Origin: Crossaster papposus
Lineage: Eukaryota > Echinodermata > Asteroidea > Velatida > Solasteridae
Direction of reading: 5' to 3'
Assembly: GCA_037893245.1 (NCBI GenBank)
Contig: JBAIAA010000741.1
Coordinates: 827,501-891,500, forward strand
Length of the DNA stretch: 64,000 bases
Each line of letters starts with the position of its first letter. Within the stretch, counting starts at the first letter, position 1. The translations under genes and the position numbers were made by a program. The notes under the pieces were generated by a model. That model was not told the DNA's origin and made no database searches. It worked only from the letters and a program-made list of their open reading frames with translations. Below, piece after piece: positions 42,050 through 54,700 of this stretch.

Positions 42050-42282
42050 GCCAGTTTAATAAAGCTCATAAGCAGAAGCAATGCTTAGCATAAAAATTCT
42101 TTCTTAGCAAAAATAGGGTTACAAACAACATTTTCAGTGATGTAACCTATTGCAGCGTGATTGGTAGGTTATGTACATCATCACAAGCACATGGAGTTTT
42201 GGCTTGTAACCTGTTTTTACTGAACAAGACTTGTTGAGATGAGCAGAATTTTGTGCTTAGCAGCTCTGGGAAATTGGCCCTG
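42050..42282. mobile_element. GGGCCAATTTC-family MITE, copy 2
   Basis: Left GCCAGTTTAATAAAGCTCAT is diverged; right GCTTAGCAGCTCTGGGAAAT followed by TGGCCC is typical. The interior keeps TGGCTTGTAACCTGTTTTTA. Confidence 0.7.
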
Positions 42283-42527
42283 TTGCTAAAAGCTTTGTGA
42301 CTTTTTGTGAGCAAAATCACACACAAAAGCTACTGAATGTTTGGAGGTTGTCAGTTGTCTGTCGATATGACGTCATAACTGCCGCGTGTTCTTTAGGCCG
42401 ATTTCCAAACTCCAGCTTCATTCCATCTTTGGCTTCGTTCTTTCATTTTTAGAAAACGGCCAATAGACGAATCCGTTGACAACTAACTGGCCAAGTGAGG
42501 GCGGTATCCATTTGCTCTGGTTCGTTC

Positions 42528-42562
42528 CGACCACTGATCTCTGATCAGTGGTTGAGATCAGT
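42528..42562. repeat. Local inverted repeat CCACTGATC / GATCAGTGG
   Basis: CCACTGATCTCTGATCAGTGG forms a hairpin with a three-base loop, followed by another AGATCAGTGG copy. Function unknown. Confidence 0.6.
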
Positions 42563-42580
42563 GGTTCCGACGCGACCAGA

Positions 42581-42783
42581 GGGGCCAATTTTATTCTTGC
42601 TTAGTAAAAACATGGAGCTATAAGAGAACCAGCTTACCAGCCACAACTCCATGTGATGTATATTGTTTGTGACTGGTACTTAGCTGTTTTTAGCTTAGCA
42701 TAACAATCGTATAGAATTTTGGCTCCTTACCTGATTTATTAAGCAAGGGTTTTTGTGCTTAAGCAGCTCTTATGAAATTGGAG
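42581..42783. mobile_element. GGGGCCAATTTC-family MITE, copy 3
   Basis: GGGGCCAATTTTATTCTTGC at the left; AAGCAGCTCTTATGAAATTG at the right. The interior holds ACTCCATGTGATGTATATTG and GGTACTTAGCTGTTTTTAGC. Confidence 0.75.
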
Positions 42784-42829
42784 CTAGAGCTCTGGTCCCG
42801 ACCCAACACATAATACTGGCAGAGTTGTA

Positions 42830-43045
42830 TTCGAGTGCAAGTCCTTGAGCAATTAGGTCGATATCCTTTCACAAGTCCAGTCACAAGTCCAGTCACAAAG
42901 CCAGTCATAAGTAACTAGTTGAACGATGACAAAGGAATGCTTTTGTCAAAGCTCATTTGAATAGCTTGTGATTTGAATTGGAACTGGAGGACTAGTGATG
43001 GACTTGCAAGGGACTTAAATTGTGATGGACTTGACTACATCTCTG
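42830..43045. mobile_element. hAT-like MITE with exact 8-bp target duplication
   Basis: Flanked by AATACTGG (42822-42829 and 43046-43053). Ends CAGAGTTGTA and TACATCTCTG are imperfect inverted repeats. The interior has three CACAAGTCCAGT-type units and GCTTTTGTCAAAGCTCATTT. Same terminus family as 11576-12497. Confidence 0.85.
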
Positions 43046-43053
43046 AATACTGG

Positions 43054-43916
43054 ACGCTGGGAGGCGCTGATGCGGCTTCACATGTTTTTGAAAAAGAAAC
43101 ACACGGCATTATAGATAGCGTAACATGACCTTTCAGCTTGTAGAAAGCGCAGCTGAGACCCGGAACTAGTGACCTCCAGTTTACAGGTCGCACAAACTCC
43201 AATCAGAGCTCAAAGCGCACCAGCGCTTTAATTCCCAGCGCCAGTCTAGTATTAATATGGGCGGTGGAGGACCGAGCAAAAAGTTGACACATGCAGTGAC
43301 TATATAGCACGCCCTCTGTTGAAGCAAAACTGTTTTTCTTTGCGATTGTGGTGTTGCCCCCCAAAATAAAACAAAACAAAACGGACAAGCGTATTAATTT
43401 CCACTACCATGAGGCCAAAACTATCTATGACAATTATTGATGGATAATCCCTCAAGAAGAAAAATGATACCAAGATTCAGGCTGGTCGTTTCAGCTCCAA
43501 ACCCAAATTTTTGAAGTGAAGTCAGTGGTCCTTTCGCCATATGGACGGTCGTGCTGAGAATACTGGTTATATTTCGCACTCGTCGAGAAATGATATCTAA
43601 ATTGTGTCGTGATAAATTCGCAGGCGCTGTTTACATTTCTCGGTGCGAACAGACGAATGTCCCCGGCCCCCCTTCCTCCCAATAAATAAATAAATAAATA
43701 AATATTTGTATACACAGTGATCCTTGAATTATTTACGGTGGTAACCGCTGGGCATGCAGCGCGCCCTCTTTTGAAAAAAAAATTCAAGGTGATCAGTATT
43801 TTTTATGCAGGTTATTTTCATGTAAAAAAAATCTGTATTATTTTGAAAGAAAATTAAGTGAACTTCAATTTCCCGTTTTGACAAAAATTCTTTATTTCAA
43901 AGTGAACAAATAAATT
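43054..43916. other. No gene; contains partial MITE copy
   Basis: 43410-43660 resembles the left half of 38311-38638 (ATGAGGCCAAAACTATCTAT, TTTCTCGGTGCGAACAGACG). AATAAATAAATA microsatellite at 43682-43703. No domain-bearing frame. Confidence 0.45.
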
Positions 43917-43919
43917 GGC

Positions 43920-43984
43920 AAGGCTGGATTTGAGCCGGCGAAATACCAAACCAGTGCTCTACCAACTGAGCTATCATGCCTGTC
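43920..43984 (-). mobile_element. tRNA-derived SINE head or tRNA pseudogene
   Basis: Read on the minus strand: acceptor-like GGCATGA, an intact D arm with box A (TAGCTCAGTTGGTAGAGCA) and a box B-like GGCTCAAATCC. The anticodon arm cannot pair (CTGGT lacks its partner) and the total is only about 65 bases, so it is not a functional tRNA. Sequence on its 3' side (43790-43915) resembles that beside the tRNA-like part at 56432-56490, suggesting one SINE family. Confidence 0.6.
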
Positions 43985-44459
43985 TCCCAAATTGTCAGTA
44001 TCTTTGTTCGTGGGCGCTAGTCAAAAGTCATAAACAAACACCAGAATTCCGTGTGGCCAGGGACTGATCACGCCCAGGGTTAAAATACAACCTGGGAAGC
44101 GACATTGTGGGGATCACTCAATGAGTCAACTGAGTCAAGGATACGACTTTTTGTATCTTAAAATACACAAATAAACCACAAATGAAAGGTAAATTTGCAT
44201 AAATATTTTCATAAACAGTTGTATTTGCTTTGCTATTGTACTGTTTTAATTTCTTGGCCGAATAAATAATAACAATAACATTAATAACTAAGGCTAAAAA
44301 TGCCCCTACATGTGCCTTGGCCACTAATCTCCATGTATACAGTTTGTAATCAGTGACCCAGGGTGACCTTGGCAGATCACGTACATGTACTTAATAGTCC
44401 CAGCCTGACCTCCATTTTCACGCTGGTAAAAAGTATTATTTTCAACAAACAACCGAACA

Positions 44460-44695
44460 ACCGACGCGAACAACTGCAAATTTGGCGGTTATAACGGTAG
44501 AGCATCGATTCCATTGGTCTACAAAGCACCACGTGATCTTCAAGGGCGGCACGTGTTTGACTTCCGGGCTCATATGCTCAATCGGGTTTTGTGCACTGCC
44601 AACGCAACACATTCATCACTTGAATTGGATTGTACGCGTGTCTGAGCTAGGTACGTTTGAACATACCCACCACCACAACATTTTTCTTCGGCAAA
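44460..44695 (+). promoter_or_regulatory. Putative lamin promoter and 5' leader
   Basis: Immediately upstream of the lamin ATG: E2F-like TTTGGCGG (44481-44488), inverted CCAAT box (ATTGG, 44513-44517), two CACGTG E-boxes (44530-44535 and 44550-44555) and an ETS-like CTTCCGGG (44561-44568), with no TATA box. This set fits a TATA-less growth-linked promoter. Start site not determinable. Confidence 0.4.
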
Positions 44696-45084
44696 ATGTC
44701 GACTCCCATGATGAGCCAAAGGAGCAGCACACGGTCCAGCAAGACCGTGAAACATGTCGTCAGCAGCAGCAGCTCCCGGTCTTCTCCGAGGAGCCCCACG
44801 GCCATCACCCGCACCCACGAGAAGGAAGAGTTGATGGACCTAAATGACCGGCTGGTGATCTACATCGACCGGGTCCGATCCCTCGAGTCGGACAACAGTC
44901 GGCTCCTACTGCAGTTATCCACGGTGGACGAGTCCCACTCGCAGGAGATCTCCAACCTGAAGTACATGTACGACAAGGAACTGGCCGAGATGAGGAAATT
45001 GCTGGATGACACGGCAAAAGAGAAGGCCAGGCTGCAGATCGAGGTCGGCAAGCACAGGGCCGACTTGGACGAAATCAGACCAAA
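44696..45084 (+). CDS. Lamin exon 1 (head, coil 1A, start of coil 1B)
   Basis: Residues 1-129 plus two bases. The donor is GTAGGT after CCAAA; the split lysine codon is completed by the first base of exon 2. Confidence 0.93.
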
Positions 45085-45751
45085 GTAGGTTGTGTAAATA
45101 AAATTAGCAACTGCGCAAGTCAAATCATACCCAGGTCGAATGCAGGTCATTTAAAATACAGGTCATTTCGTACTCGGGTAATTTCGTACTTGGGTCATTT
45201 CGTACTTGGGTAATTTTTGGTTAATTATTTTGTTATTCCCTAAATATTGGCTGTCGAACAAATGAGGCTTCGGACTTATGGGGTGTCGGACTTGGGTGGG
45301 TGTCGGACGTATTGGTTGTCAGGTATGAGGTGTTGGACTTATCAATCATGGGCCTTTCTTTATTTGGGATGAGATTTTGTCTGACCTACATATATATTAT
45401 ATGATGAATTGGACAGGATGTACACTGGATGTATGATGCGTCGGACCTACGAGTGGATCCCTATTAAACATGTAATCGGCAAGTGCTACAGGTTCTCAAA
45501 AAAAAAAGCAACTATTTTGGGTTTTTCCTCCGTATTAAATCAAATAAACTTGTTTCTGTGTTTGATTCATTAAAACTGTTGCATTTGGTCTGATTCCCAT
45601 TTCGTGAATATGAAGTCACAATAACAATGAAGGCATGGAACCTGACAAAATTTGTTAAAACATGGTAAAAACAAGTCCCCACAAATGAATACTCACTGCT
45701 CGAGTGCAGTGCTGGCTAAATATCAACTGAACCCTGCCACTGCCCCACCCT

Positions 45752-45784
<33 letters not shown>

Positions 45785-48700
45785 TACAAACAAAACCCCA
45801 AATTCTAGTTGAGTCCAGCCCCAGTTCACTGATGCTTTGTCTTTCCAGTTGAATGCATTAGCAGCTTAGTTCTGTTACCAAACCCATGCTATCACCAAAA
45901 CGTTATGGACTGAATACTCACTCTTGAAGCAAACACTATGACATGCGTCCCCTATTCAACCATATTGTCCAAGTGGTGAATAAATCTCCATGAAACCTTG
46001 AGTTGTATTGTATGTACTCTTCATCTGGTGTATAATATGTCCTTAGACCTTCAGCTCTGTTGAGTCAAGCCAATTCAAGGTGTTATTGTCCAGGTCAATC
46101 CTGGTGTTTGTTGGCAATCTGGGGCCAATTTCACAGAGCTGCTAAGCAGGAAAATTGCTTAGCATAAAAAAATTTCCTTGGTAAAACAAGGTTACACTAA
46201 GTTACAGACAAAATGTTCACATTATCTTTATTGTTTTTTGATTGATAATCAGCTGTTTTTTTGCTTAGCATGAAAAACTGGCTGATAACTTGTTTTCAAT
46301 GAGCAAGACTTTTTTGTGCTAAGCAATTTTTTTTGCTTAGCAGCTCCGTGAAATTGGCCCCTGGTGTTTGTTGGCAATGTGACCTGCCAAGGTGTACCAA
46401 AGGACCTTCAGAAAGGTCTTGTTTTCTATGCGAGTCTCCTACAGTTGCATTGTTTCTAATGACAATCTGTTGGATGATGTTGGTCTTAGGGATGGTAAGG
46501 CTTTCAACATTGAGCTTAAGTAGCGCTAGCGCTCCGGTTTCTAGAGTGTGAAGACATTGGTTTCGCTTAGAGATCATGCAAGTCTGTTCGCTACTCATAG
46601 GGGGGAGGCCACGTAGAGGCCGTCATCGTCCCCGTATTTACAAAGTACATACAATGTCTCTAGGTAAGTGGCTTACTTATAACCGTAGGTTCCATTTTAT
46701 ATTCCGAATGATGCGCATTTTTATATTTTTGTGTGTATTTTTTTACGTTTATTTTTTGTGTCCCAAAAATATCACTTTGAGTAGCTTGAGTGTTTTTTAA
46801 AAACAATTTTAACCCAACATTACTTGTAAGGTAGGTAAACAGGCTCATTTCTTTACTAGCCCACTGGGTCGTTTTTACTTGACAATGTATGTAGCGAGGC
46901 TAGCGTTAAGGTCAAGCCCTGCTCATTGATCTTAGCTGAGGTTACTCTACGGAGAGGGAGGGGGGGGGGGGGGCATTCATAATATAAAAGAAATTGTTCT
47001 ATTCTGATGAACACAGTGTAACATTCTTCTTCTCTTTTGCTACATGCGGAGAGAAAAAAATTACCCTTTTGATAAATACAGTCAAGATACGCATGATCCT
47101 ATCCCCCCGGGGTGTGCTAGTTGTATTGATTTTGATGGATTAAGCTCTATTCGGCTTTGGGCCTTTAACGGAGTACATGTATAGATGGGTACAAAAAAAC
47201 AGTACTGCCATCAATTTATCTATTTTTAGTACGCAATTTGCTTGAATTATCAGGAATGGGTGTATGTAAAGGTAGGGAACACCATTGGTAATTGCTTGAA
47301 TTATCAGGAATGGGTGGAATTGGTTTTTTTTGGGGGGGGGTAGTATTTTATAGTAAATATCGATTGTAAAACTTCAGAAAAACGGCATTCGTTTTTAACT
47401 GGCGGTGGGCAGTTGTTCTTATGTGTGTTTTTTTGTTTTTGGGGCGATCGCCGTACCAAAGCCGCACGACACCGTTTATTTTGTTACCGAACAATGCCTT
47501 TCGAACATTATGAAAATGAGAACATGCTAGAAAGAATTTTCAACATCAATATGCATTGAAGTTCCTGTTTACAGACATTATCTATACGTCACAGTTTTGC
47601 AAAATATTCTTTCTCATCCTGAGGATGTGGGTTAAACTTGGTTATAAGCCACTTCCATTTATTAGGGCAGGAGGCGTGATTGGGTACATGGCTTGGGTTA
47701 ACAGGAAGTGATGTCATCAAAAACACTCGCTTGTGTTTTTCTTAAAAATGAATTCACCGCCTCTAAATTTCCAGCTATATGTACATTTATTCAGGAACTG
47801 TCTGTTAAATTACACAGGGAAAGCAGCATTTGTTTTTATTTGACAGCATAGTATACTTGGTTAGAGCTTTTTGTGGACTGAATCATTGAATTACTTGTAC
47901 GTGCACATGTTAGACGTTTAAGTACATGTATTACGTTTAAGTACATGTATTCATACTTTAACTACTTTCTCCTCACTTTTGTTTTATCTTGCTTCTACTT
48001 TTTCTATTTTTGTATCTAATGTTCTACGTGTTTTCTTGAAATGCCAACTTTTTCATAATGTACTATTCCTAAAAGTACTTTTTCTACATTTTTGTCCAAC
48101 AACCCTGAAAAAGGAATATTTTGTTCCTGTTATGAAACTGTCGTGTGTAAACCACACATTGGGAGCTTTCGTAATTATCAGACACTTTTTAGACACTTTA
48201 TCAATCCTCCAAAATCTTAGAAAAGAGGATTGAGGGGGGGGGGGTAAACAAAAAACATTACATGTGATTTGGGACATGTGCAGACAAAGTTGGGCGAATT
48301 GTGCCTTTGATGATACATGAGAAAGATATTTGGCTTTAGGGCCATCGCAGATTTGTTCTTTGAGAATAACATTAACAAGCAATTAAAACAAAAAATCTAA
48401 ATGGCTGCCATTGCTTATTGTTCTACCCACATGTACTTGTATATTTCGTCAAAGGACAAATTTGCCATGGCCCTATAGCCAAATATCTTTCACATGACGT
48501 ACATGTATGTACATACATGTACCGTACATATTCTGTGCCAAATTCCATGCTTGTATTATTAAAGGCACAATTCCATTTGCCATGTACAGTACATAGTATA
48601 CAGAGACATACATGTACATACATGTACTGTACATGTACTAAAAATGCACGTGTGCCAGTTTGCCTGCTTGTGACAAAATAACCCACGTGTGGCAAAGTAT

Positions 48701-51700
48701 AGTACATATACACACATGTACAGTACACCATGGTTGCCCACGCACTTGCAGCTAGGGAGTGGCCCATGCCAAATTCACACAGTACATGTATATATGTATG
48801 CCCATGCACACCCAACAATACTTTCACAGTATCCTTGACTTCTGAACCCCCCCTAGGCATACATTCCAATCTACTACTAGACTTTTATTCACAACTGTAG
48901 CAAAATCTGTGACTGAAGGTTGTCTGAATTTGGTAGTTAATTGTAGATTTTTTTTTTTTTTTACAGATCACAAATGTTGTTTGTGACCAAGATTTCATTG
49001 TGATGTAAATAAATACTGCCAATATCAACTTTTTAACCCTAACAATCCCTTGAACCATCTAAATTCAATGGAATTTTGCACACACCCTGGGGAGTTGCAA
49101 TGTAGTTTTAAAGGGATAGTATACATTTTGCAACTGTCCCAAAAGTAACCAACTTATTTAATTATTTGATTCCCACGTTTTGTCGAAAAATTGGGCGTGA
49201 TCTCTGGCCACACCGCATACTGGTGTTTATGACCTTTGACAAGCCCCCTCGAACAAAGATACTGACAGTTTTTGAGACCGCCAACATAAGGCAAGATAGC
49301 CCATCCCCAATCCTCCAAAATCATCTGTTATTTTGTGAATTAGTTTAGTAGAGGGGTGGGCATTGCCTCAATCTTCTAAAATATTTCACCAATCACTGCT
49401 ATGGGTTGAATCAGTACAATGACATTTAGAAGCAATGAGGATGATATCAAGCATAATGCTGGGTTGCATTATGCATGGCCGAACATAAAGAATGCCGAGT
49501 ACTGTCTACGACATCGACCCGTTGCATCCTTCAAAATCCACTGGCACTTTTTGCCATTCATCCTCGATCCTCAGAAATCCTCCAAAACTGCAAGGAGTAT
49601 TTTGGAAGACTAAGAAGGGGTTTAATAGGGTTAATATTGAGACTGATTGCGTTTATTCTGTTTGCTCCTGAAGATACCGAAGGCTGGAGAAGGATTGGGA
49701 TGCAGCCAACAAGCGCATCCTGGCTCTGGAGACCTCTCTTGGCGAGAGAGATGGCCGAATCAGCGCTATGACGTACGAGAAGAAACAGCTGGACGATCTG
49801 ATCAACGAACTCCGGAAGAACCTGGCGAGCAAGGAGAAACAGCTGCAGTCTTCCAAGAAGCAGGTGAGATGGTCAACGGTTGAGAGGCCCATCTCTGACT
49901 TGACATCTTGGTGATCTCATTTGCTCAATCCTATACAAGCTGACGGAATCGTAGTCCCTGCAAGTCCTAACAATCCACATCCAGTCAAACTCCAACACCG
50001 GGTTTTGTTGTAATCTGTTAGGATGGGTACTTGACCCCTAAACCGACTGTCTTTTACACCGGGTTAGGCATACCTCCAGAATCAGAGTCCAACAGTTTGT
50101 GTGTACAGTTTGCCATGGTGTTGGAATTTGCAAGGATTGGTATTGTACTCTAGTATGGTTTTAGTAAAGCTAATCACAAATATAACTAGATAAGCAATAA
50201 CAAACAAATGCTTTTGTCATAGCTCATTTGAATAGTTATCATCACAGTTTGTATTATTATTTATTATTGTCAAATAAGAGTTTTCTGTTATCAATGGTGT
50301 GCATTATTAAGCCCTGTTCATACTTGCCGCGAACGCAAATTTGAGACGTCACTGGGAGATGTCTTCCTGTAACTTTAAATTTGTATCGTATTTGCGTGAA
50401 GTATGAACTAGACTTTATGATAGGTTTCTCCAATTGGTTGGAATAAACACTATTATCTGACACAAAATGAAGACATTTCCGTGATTTCAAGTCGTGGCAT
50501 TCTGTAACTGACTTCTAAGATGTGTGGTGCTATATGCTTTCTGCCCTTGCTTCATTTGACTCGTATTTTTGTCTGTTTACAGGTTGAGGAAGAGACATTG
50601 CTACGTGTCGACATGGAGAATCGTCTCCAGACTCTCAAGGAAGAGTTGGATTTCCGAAAGTCAACGTATGAATCGGTAATGCTACAAGTTGACGCCAGCC
50701 CTATGTACATGTAGTGCTGGGCGAGTAGTGGATTTTGCTACTCGGGTACTTGCAAGGAAATTACTCGCGAGCAGAAAGAATGAAACCCTTTACTAATATG
50801 AGTAGCACAAACTACTCGCGAGTACTCGGTTACTCGTATTACTCATCTAGCAGTAGCCCTCCGTATGTATTGATCACGTTACCCAATGTTCACCGAATGA
50901 CATTGCAGTTTTTAATGGGGCTACTGTTCGACCCTTGCTATATTTACACGTGCAAAATGCCGACATATGATTGGTTTTCGACCAAAAGACATTGAAATGT
51001 GCGGTTTCAGCTCTGTCAGTCGTGGAAGATAACACGTCAGAAGACTGGGTAAGATGATTACTGTGCCAGAGGATTTTTCTCAAGAGCCACAAAGTCAAAA
51101 AATTAGCAGGGAAAGTGCTGAATATACCACTCACCCGGGGCCAATTCCTTAGTGCTGCTAAGCACAACAATTTGCTTAGCACAGATGTTTTGCTCAGTAA
51201 AACAGGTTACCAGCCAAAACTCCATGTGCTTTTCATGTTTAATCAAAACCCAGCTGAATACCAGTCACAAACGATATACATCTCCATTAAAATTTGGTTT
51301 ATAACACTGTTTTCCCGCCAAGGAAAAAATGTTCATGCTCAGGAATTTGCTTGTGCTTGGCAGCTTCATGAAATTGGCCCCAGTTCCGTCTCATTTTGCC
51401 AGAACACCTCACTATGTGCCTTTTGTAACAATTCCTACAGGAACTGAAGGATATTCGCAACAAGTCGAACATTGATTTCACCGAGATTGACAACCAGGCT
51501 CGTAGCGACTATGAGAGCAAACTGATTGAGAGTCTACAGGAGCTAAGAGAACAACATGAGATGCAGACCATGCAACTACGCCAAGAGACCGAGTCCATGT
51601 TTGAATCCAAGGTAAAATCTTCCACAGCTTTATCCCCGCACCCCCGAATGTTTTCCTTATTTTGTTAACAAGTTCCCGCAGGGATTAATTGTACATTGAC

Positions 51701-54700
51701 TGGGCCCAGGCGCGGGAGTTTTGTACGAACCTCGATCCGAGACAATCTCAAGCTGGCATCTGTGAGTCGCTGACAGATATTTCCATTCTTGCTCGTGCAA
51801 ATGTGTTTGTCCATCATCCGTTTTGAATCCTGGAAAAACTGCAATTGTACACGGCATCCGAAGCGAACTGGTTTAAAGTAGTATACATTAATTGCTTTGT
51901 GTAATTTTTAGAAATGGACAGATTTGGGCGATTAGTATTTTATAGCAAATATTGTTACATTGTCCTGTTACACTTGTTCTGGTAGTCTGGTTCCCGGATC
52001 CTAGTTCAGACAAAATTTGTCGCGTTTGTATCTACTTGGATAACTCCATGAAATCTCTTACCTTTTTCGAAATATGTGCTGTCCATTTTGTTGACTTTCT
52101 TACTGAAGCCAAAAACAATGGTTTAAATTCTGCAGTATGCCTTTTTGTTTACCCTATCATGTCTTTTTTTTTCATTTTGCAGTTGAGTGACTTGAAGGCC
52201 CTTGCTGAGCGTTACCGTAATAGCTCGGTTACCAGCATGGATGACCTACGAGTCATGCGCACCAAGGTCGACAATCTGCAGTCTGAACTCAACTCGATCA
52301 AGGCTCAGGTGAGTCTCACCATGTGCTCCAATAAGCCAGTTCGGTACTCCAACTGAGCATGTGCACAACCAGATTTGACATTTTGTCCTTCAGGGATAAA
52401 TGCAAAACAAAAGTTCGAACACAACACAAGAAACCTGAAAACACTTTGTGGTCCAAACTTTTATTTGAAAATGTTTTTTCCGAACCTGACGATCTCTGTA
52501 AATTTGCTGGTACCTGCTATGCTTTTGCATGCATACGCATGTGAAATGTTTATCTCGAACGAAAAATCGTCAAATCTGGCCGTGCACACCCTCAGTGGGA
52601 ATATCGAACTGGCCTATAGCAGGCTGTTTGTCAAATGGTGGACTTAAGGTCTAAACAAAATGTACGGTCCACTTACCTGACCGATCTAAAAATTAAAAAA
52701 ATTTGGGGTCTGAATTTTTCCTCTATTTGTTGATAACGTTGGGGTCATTAGAGGTCATTGTTCAAATAAGCTTTCAATGTTTTTGTCTACAGAATTTAAT
52801 GGATTTTTATGTAATTTGTATGGAGCGATCCTTGAGTAGGGTTTCATCACAACTCTTTTGAAATAGATCAAAGGTCACAGAAGGTCATTTCAGGTCGTCG
52901 TTTAAAAATGCACAACATTGTGGTTTTTTTAAACACAAAACATAGGGATCAACATCGGTGGATTTATGGGTTTTAAGGTTGGTTTCAAATCCAGCTGCTA
53001 AATCCAGGCAGGATTGTGAAGTTAGAGCTATATTTTAAAAGTTGGGATCACAAAGTTGTGTTCTGTGATCACAGGGTTGATTTTATGATTTGTTTCCCTC
53101 TCATTCTCCTGCCAACAGAATGATGCCCTGATTGCTCGCATCAAGGACTTAGAGGAGCAGCTCAAGATGGAGCAGGACAGCCACTACGACTCCCTGAGTG
53201 ACCGCGACAAGGAGCTCCAGCAGCTGAGAGATGCCATGGCGCACCAGATGTTGGAGTACGAGGAGCTCATGAACATCAAACTGTCGTTGGACACTGAGAT
53301 CGCCGCCTATCGCAAGCTGCTGGAAGGAGAGGAGAACAGGTCAGAAATTGTCCTCGTAGACCCTTCTTGGCGTGTGCATTTACGGCTAGTACGGGAATAA
53401 TAAAATAATTATTATATAGCGTACCTATCTACCAAGACTATTACCTGACGAAATTTTAGCTCTGTGAATGTTGGATATTCGGAAAAAGTAATATTCTAAG
53501 ATTGCAATTTTGAACCAACTACTAATGGACATTTTATTAGTTTCATTAAAATGACAGCGTGCCAGAAGAAATAATTTCAAAGGGCGTTTAAAGTCGATTA
53601 TATCTTAACAGCCAGTAAGCTTTTCAACAGTATTCTCGTTGGTAACTTTTGAGAGGTTCTAAAAGGTATATTCCACCATTAAGAACAAGCTGAAAAAAAT
53701 AACCATGCGAGGTTTAAATAGTGGGGTCGGGTTTCTTTAACGGGTGCCCGGTTCCCAAACTATTGCACACCACTCAATTTATTGTCCGCAGGCTGAATAT
53801 CACGCCGTCTCCGCCCCGCAACAAGTCCCAGTTCAGTCAGCGTTTCTCCCGGGGAACTAAGAGACGTCGTATTGATGAGGAAGAGAGTACCGTCCAGAGC
53901 TCTACCACCACCGGCCTGGTGGCTATCATCGAGGCGGACCTCAAAGGAAACTTCATGAAGCTTCAGAATGCCTCTGATCAGGTAAGGTAGGCCATCCGAT
54001 TAGCCCATTTGGGTTACCGGGCCCAGTAAGCCAATCCCTTTCACCCGACTCGGTATTCAGCCAGAAGCTGCCTAGTTTATACTGAAGCATTACATCTTAA
54101 TCGGTCCCAACAGGTAACTCAAAATTGAACAGAAAAGGCAGCATAAGTTGCCATTGTTAGAAGATTATATGGCCGAGATAACCTTTGTTTGCCTACAGGA
54201 GGATTATTGCCTTCCATTGGTTCCTATGTTGTAAGCCAGAGAGTAAGGAGTGAGTCTGGTTGAGTTAATCCTGCATGATCCGTTCAGTCCAAAGTCTCAA
54301 TCCCTTGGACTTTATACTGGGCGGGCTAGACCCCGAACGACCCGGAAAAGGATGAGTTTTTATTGCCCGCCTAAGACCAAGTAAAAGAAGGTTTCTTGTC
54401 TAAAGTTTTTTTAAGGAGGTTATGGGCATCCTGGATGTACATCGCTCGTGTTTCACAGTTGTTAACTGTTTGTTTTAGGATCAAGCCTTAGGTGGCTGGC
54501 TCCTCAAGCGCCAAGTCAGTGGCGAGGACGAGCTGAGCTACAAGTTCTCCTCCAAGTTTGTCCTGAAGTCCGGCAAAGAGGTGACGGTGTGGGCCTCTGG
54601 GAGTGGCCACGGCCACAACCCACCCACAGACTTGGTCTTCAAGAACCAGAAGACCTGGGGCACTGGGAAGGAGGTCGTCAACACGCTGGTGGATGCATCC

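Larger units (their letters stand above)
45085..49673 (+). other. Lamin intron 1 (4.6 kb)
   Basis: Longest intron, typical for lamin genes. Contains a poly-C run, two MITEs, a CATGTACA-rich stretch and, at its 3' end, an AACCCTAA-type element. No other gene found inside. Confidence 0.85.

Noticed and set aside
43920-43984. Functional tRNA gene
   Set aside because: The D arm is good but the anticodon arm does not pair and about eight bases are missing.
48423-48869. 148-codon minus-strand frame
   Set aside because: Created by the CATGTACA-rich repeat in a lamin intron; no domain.
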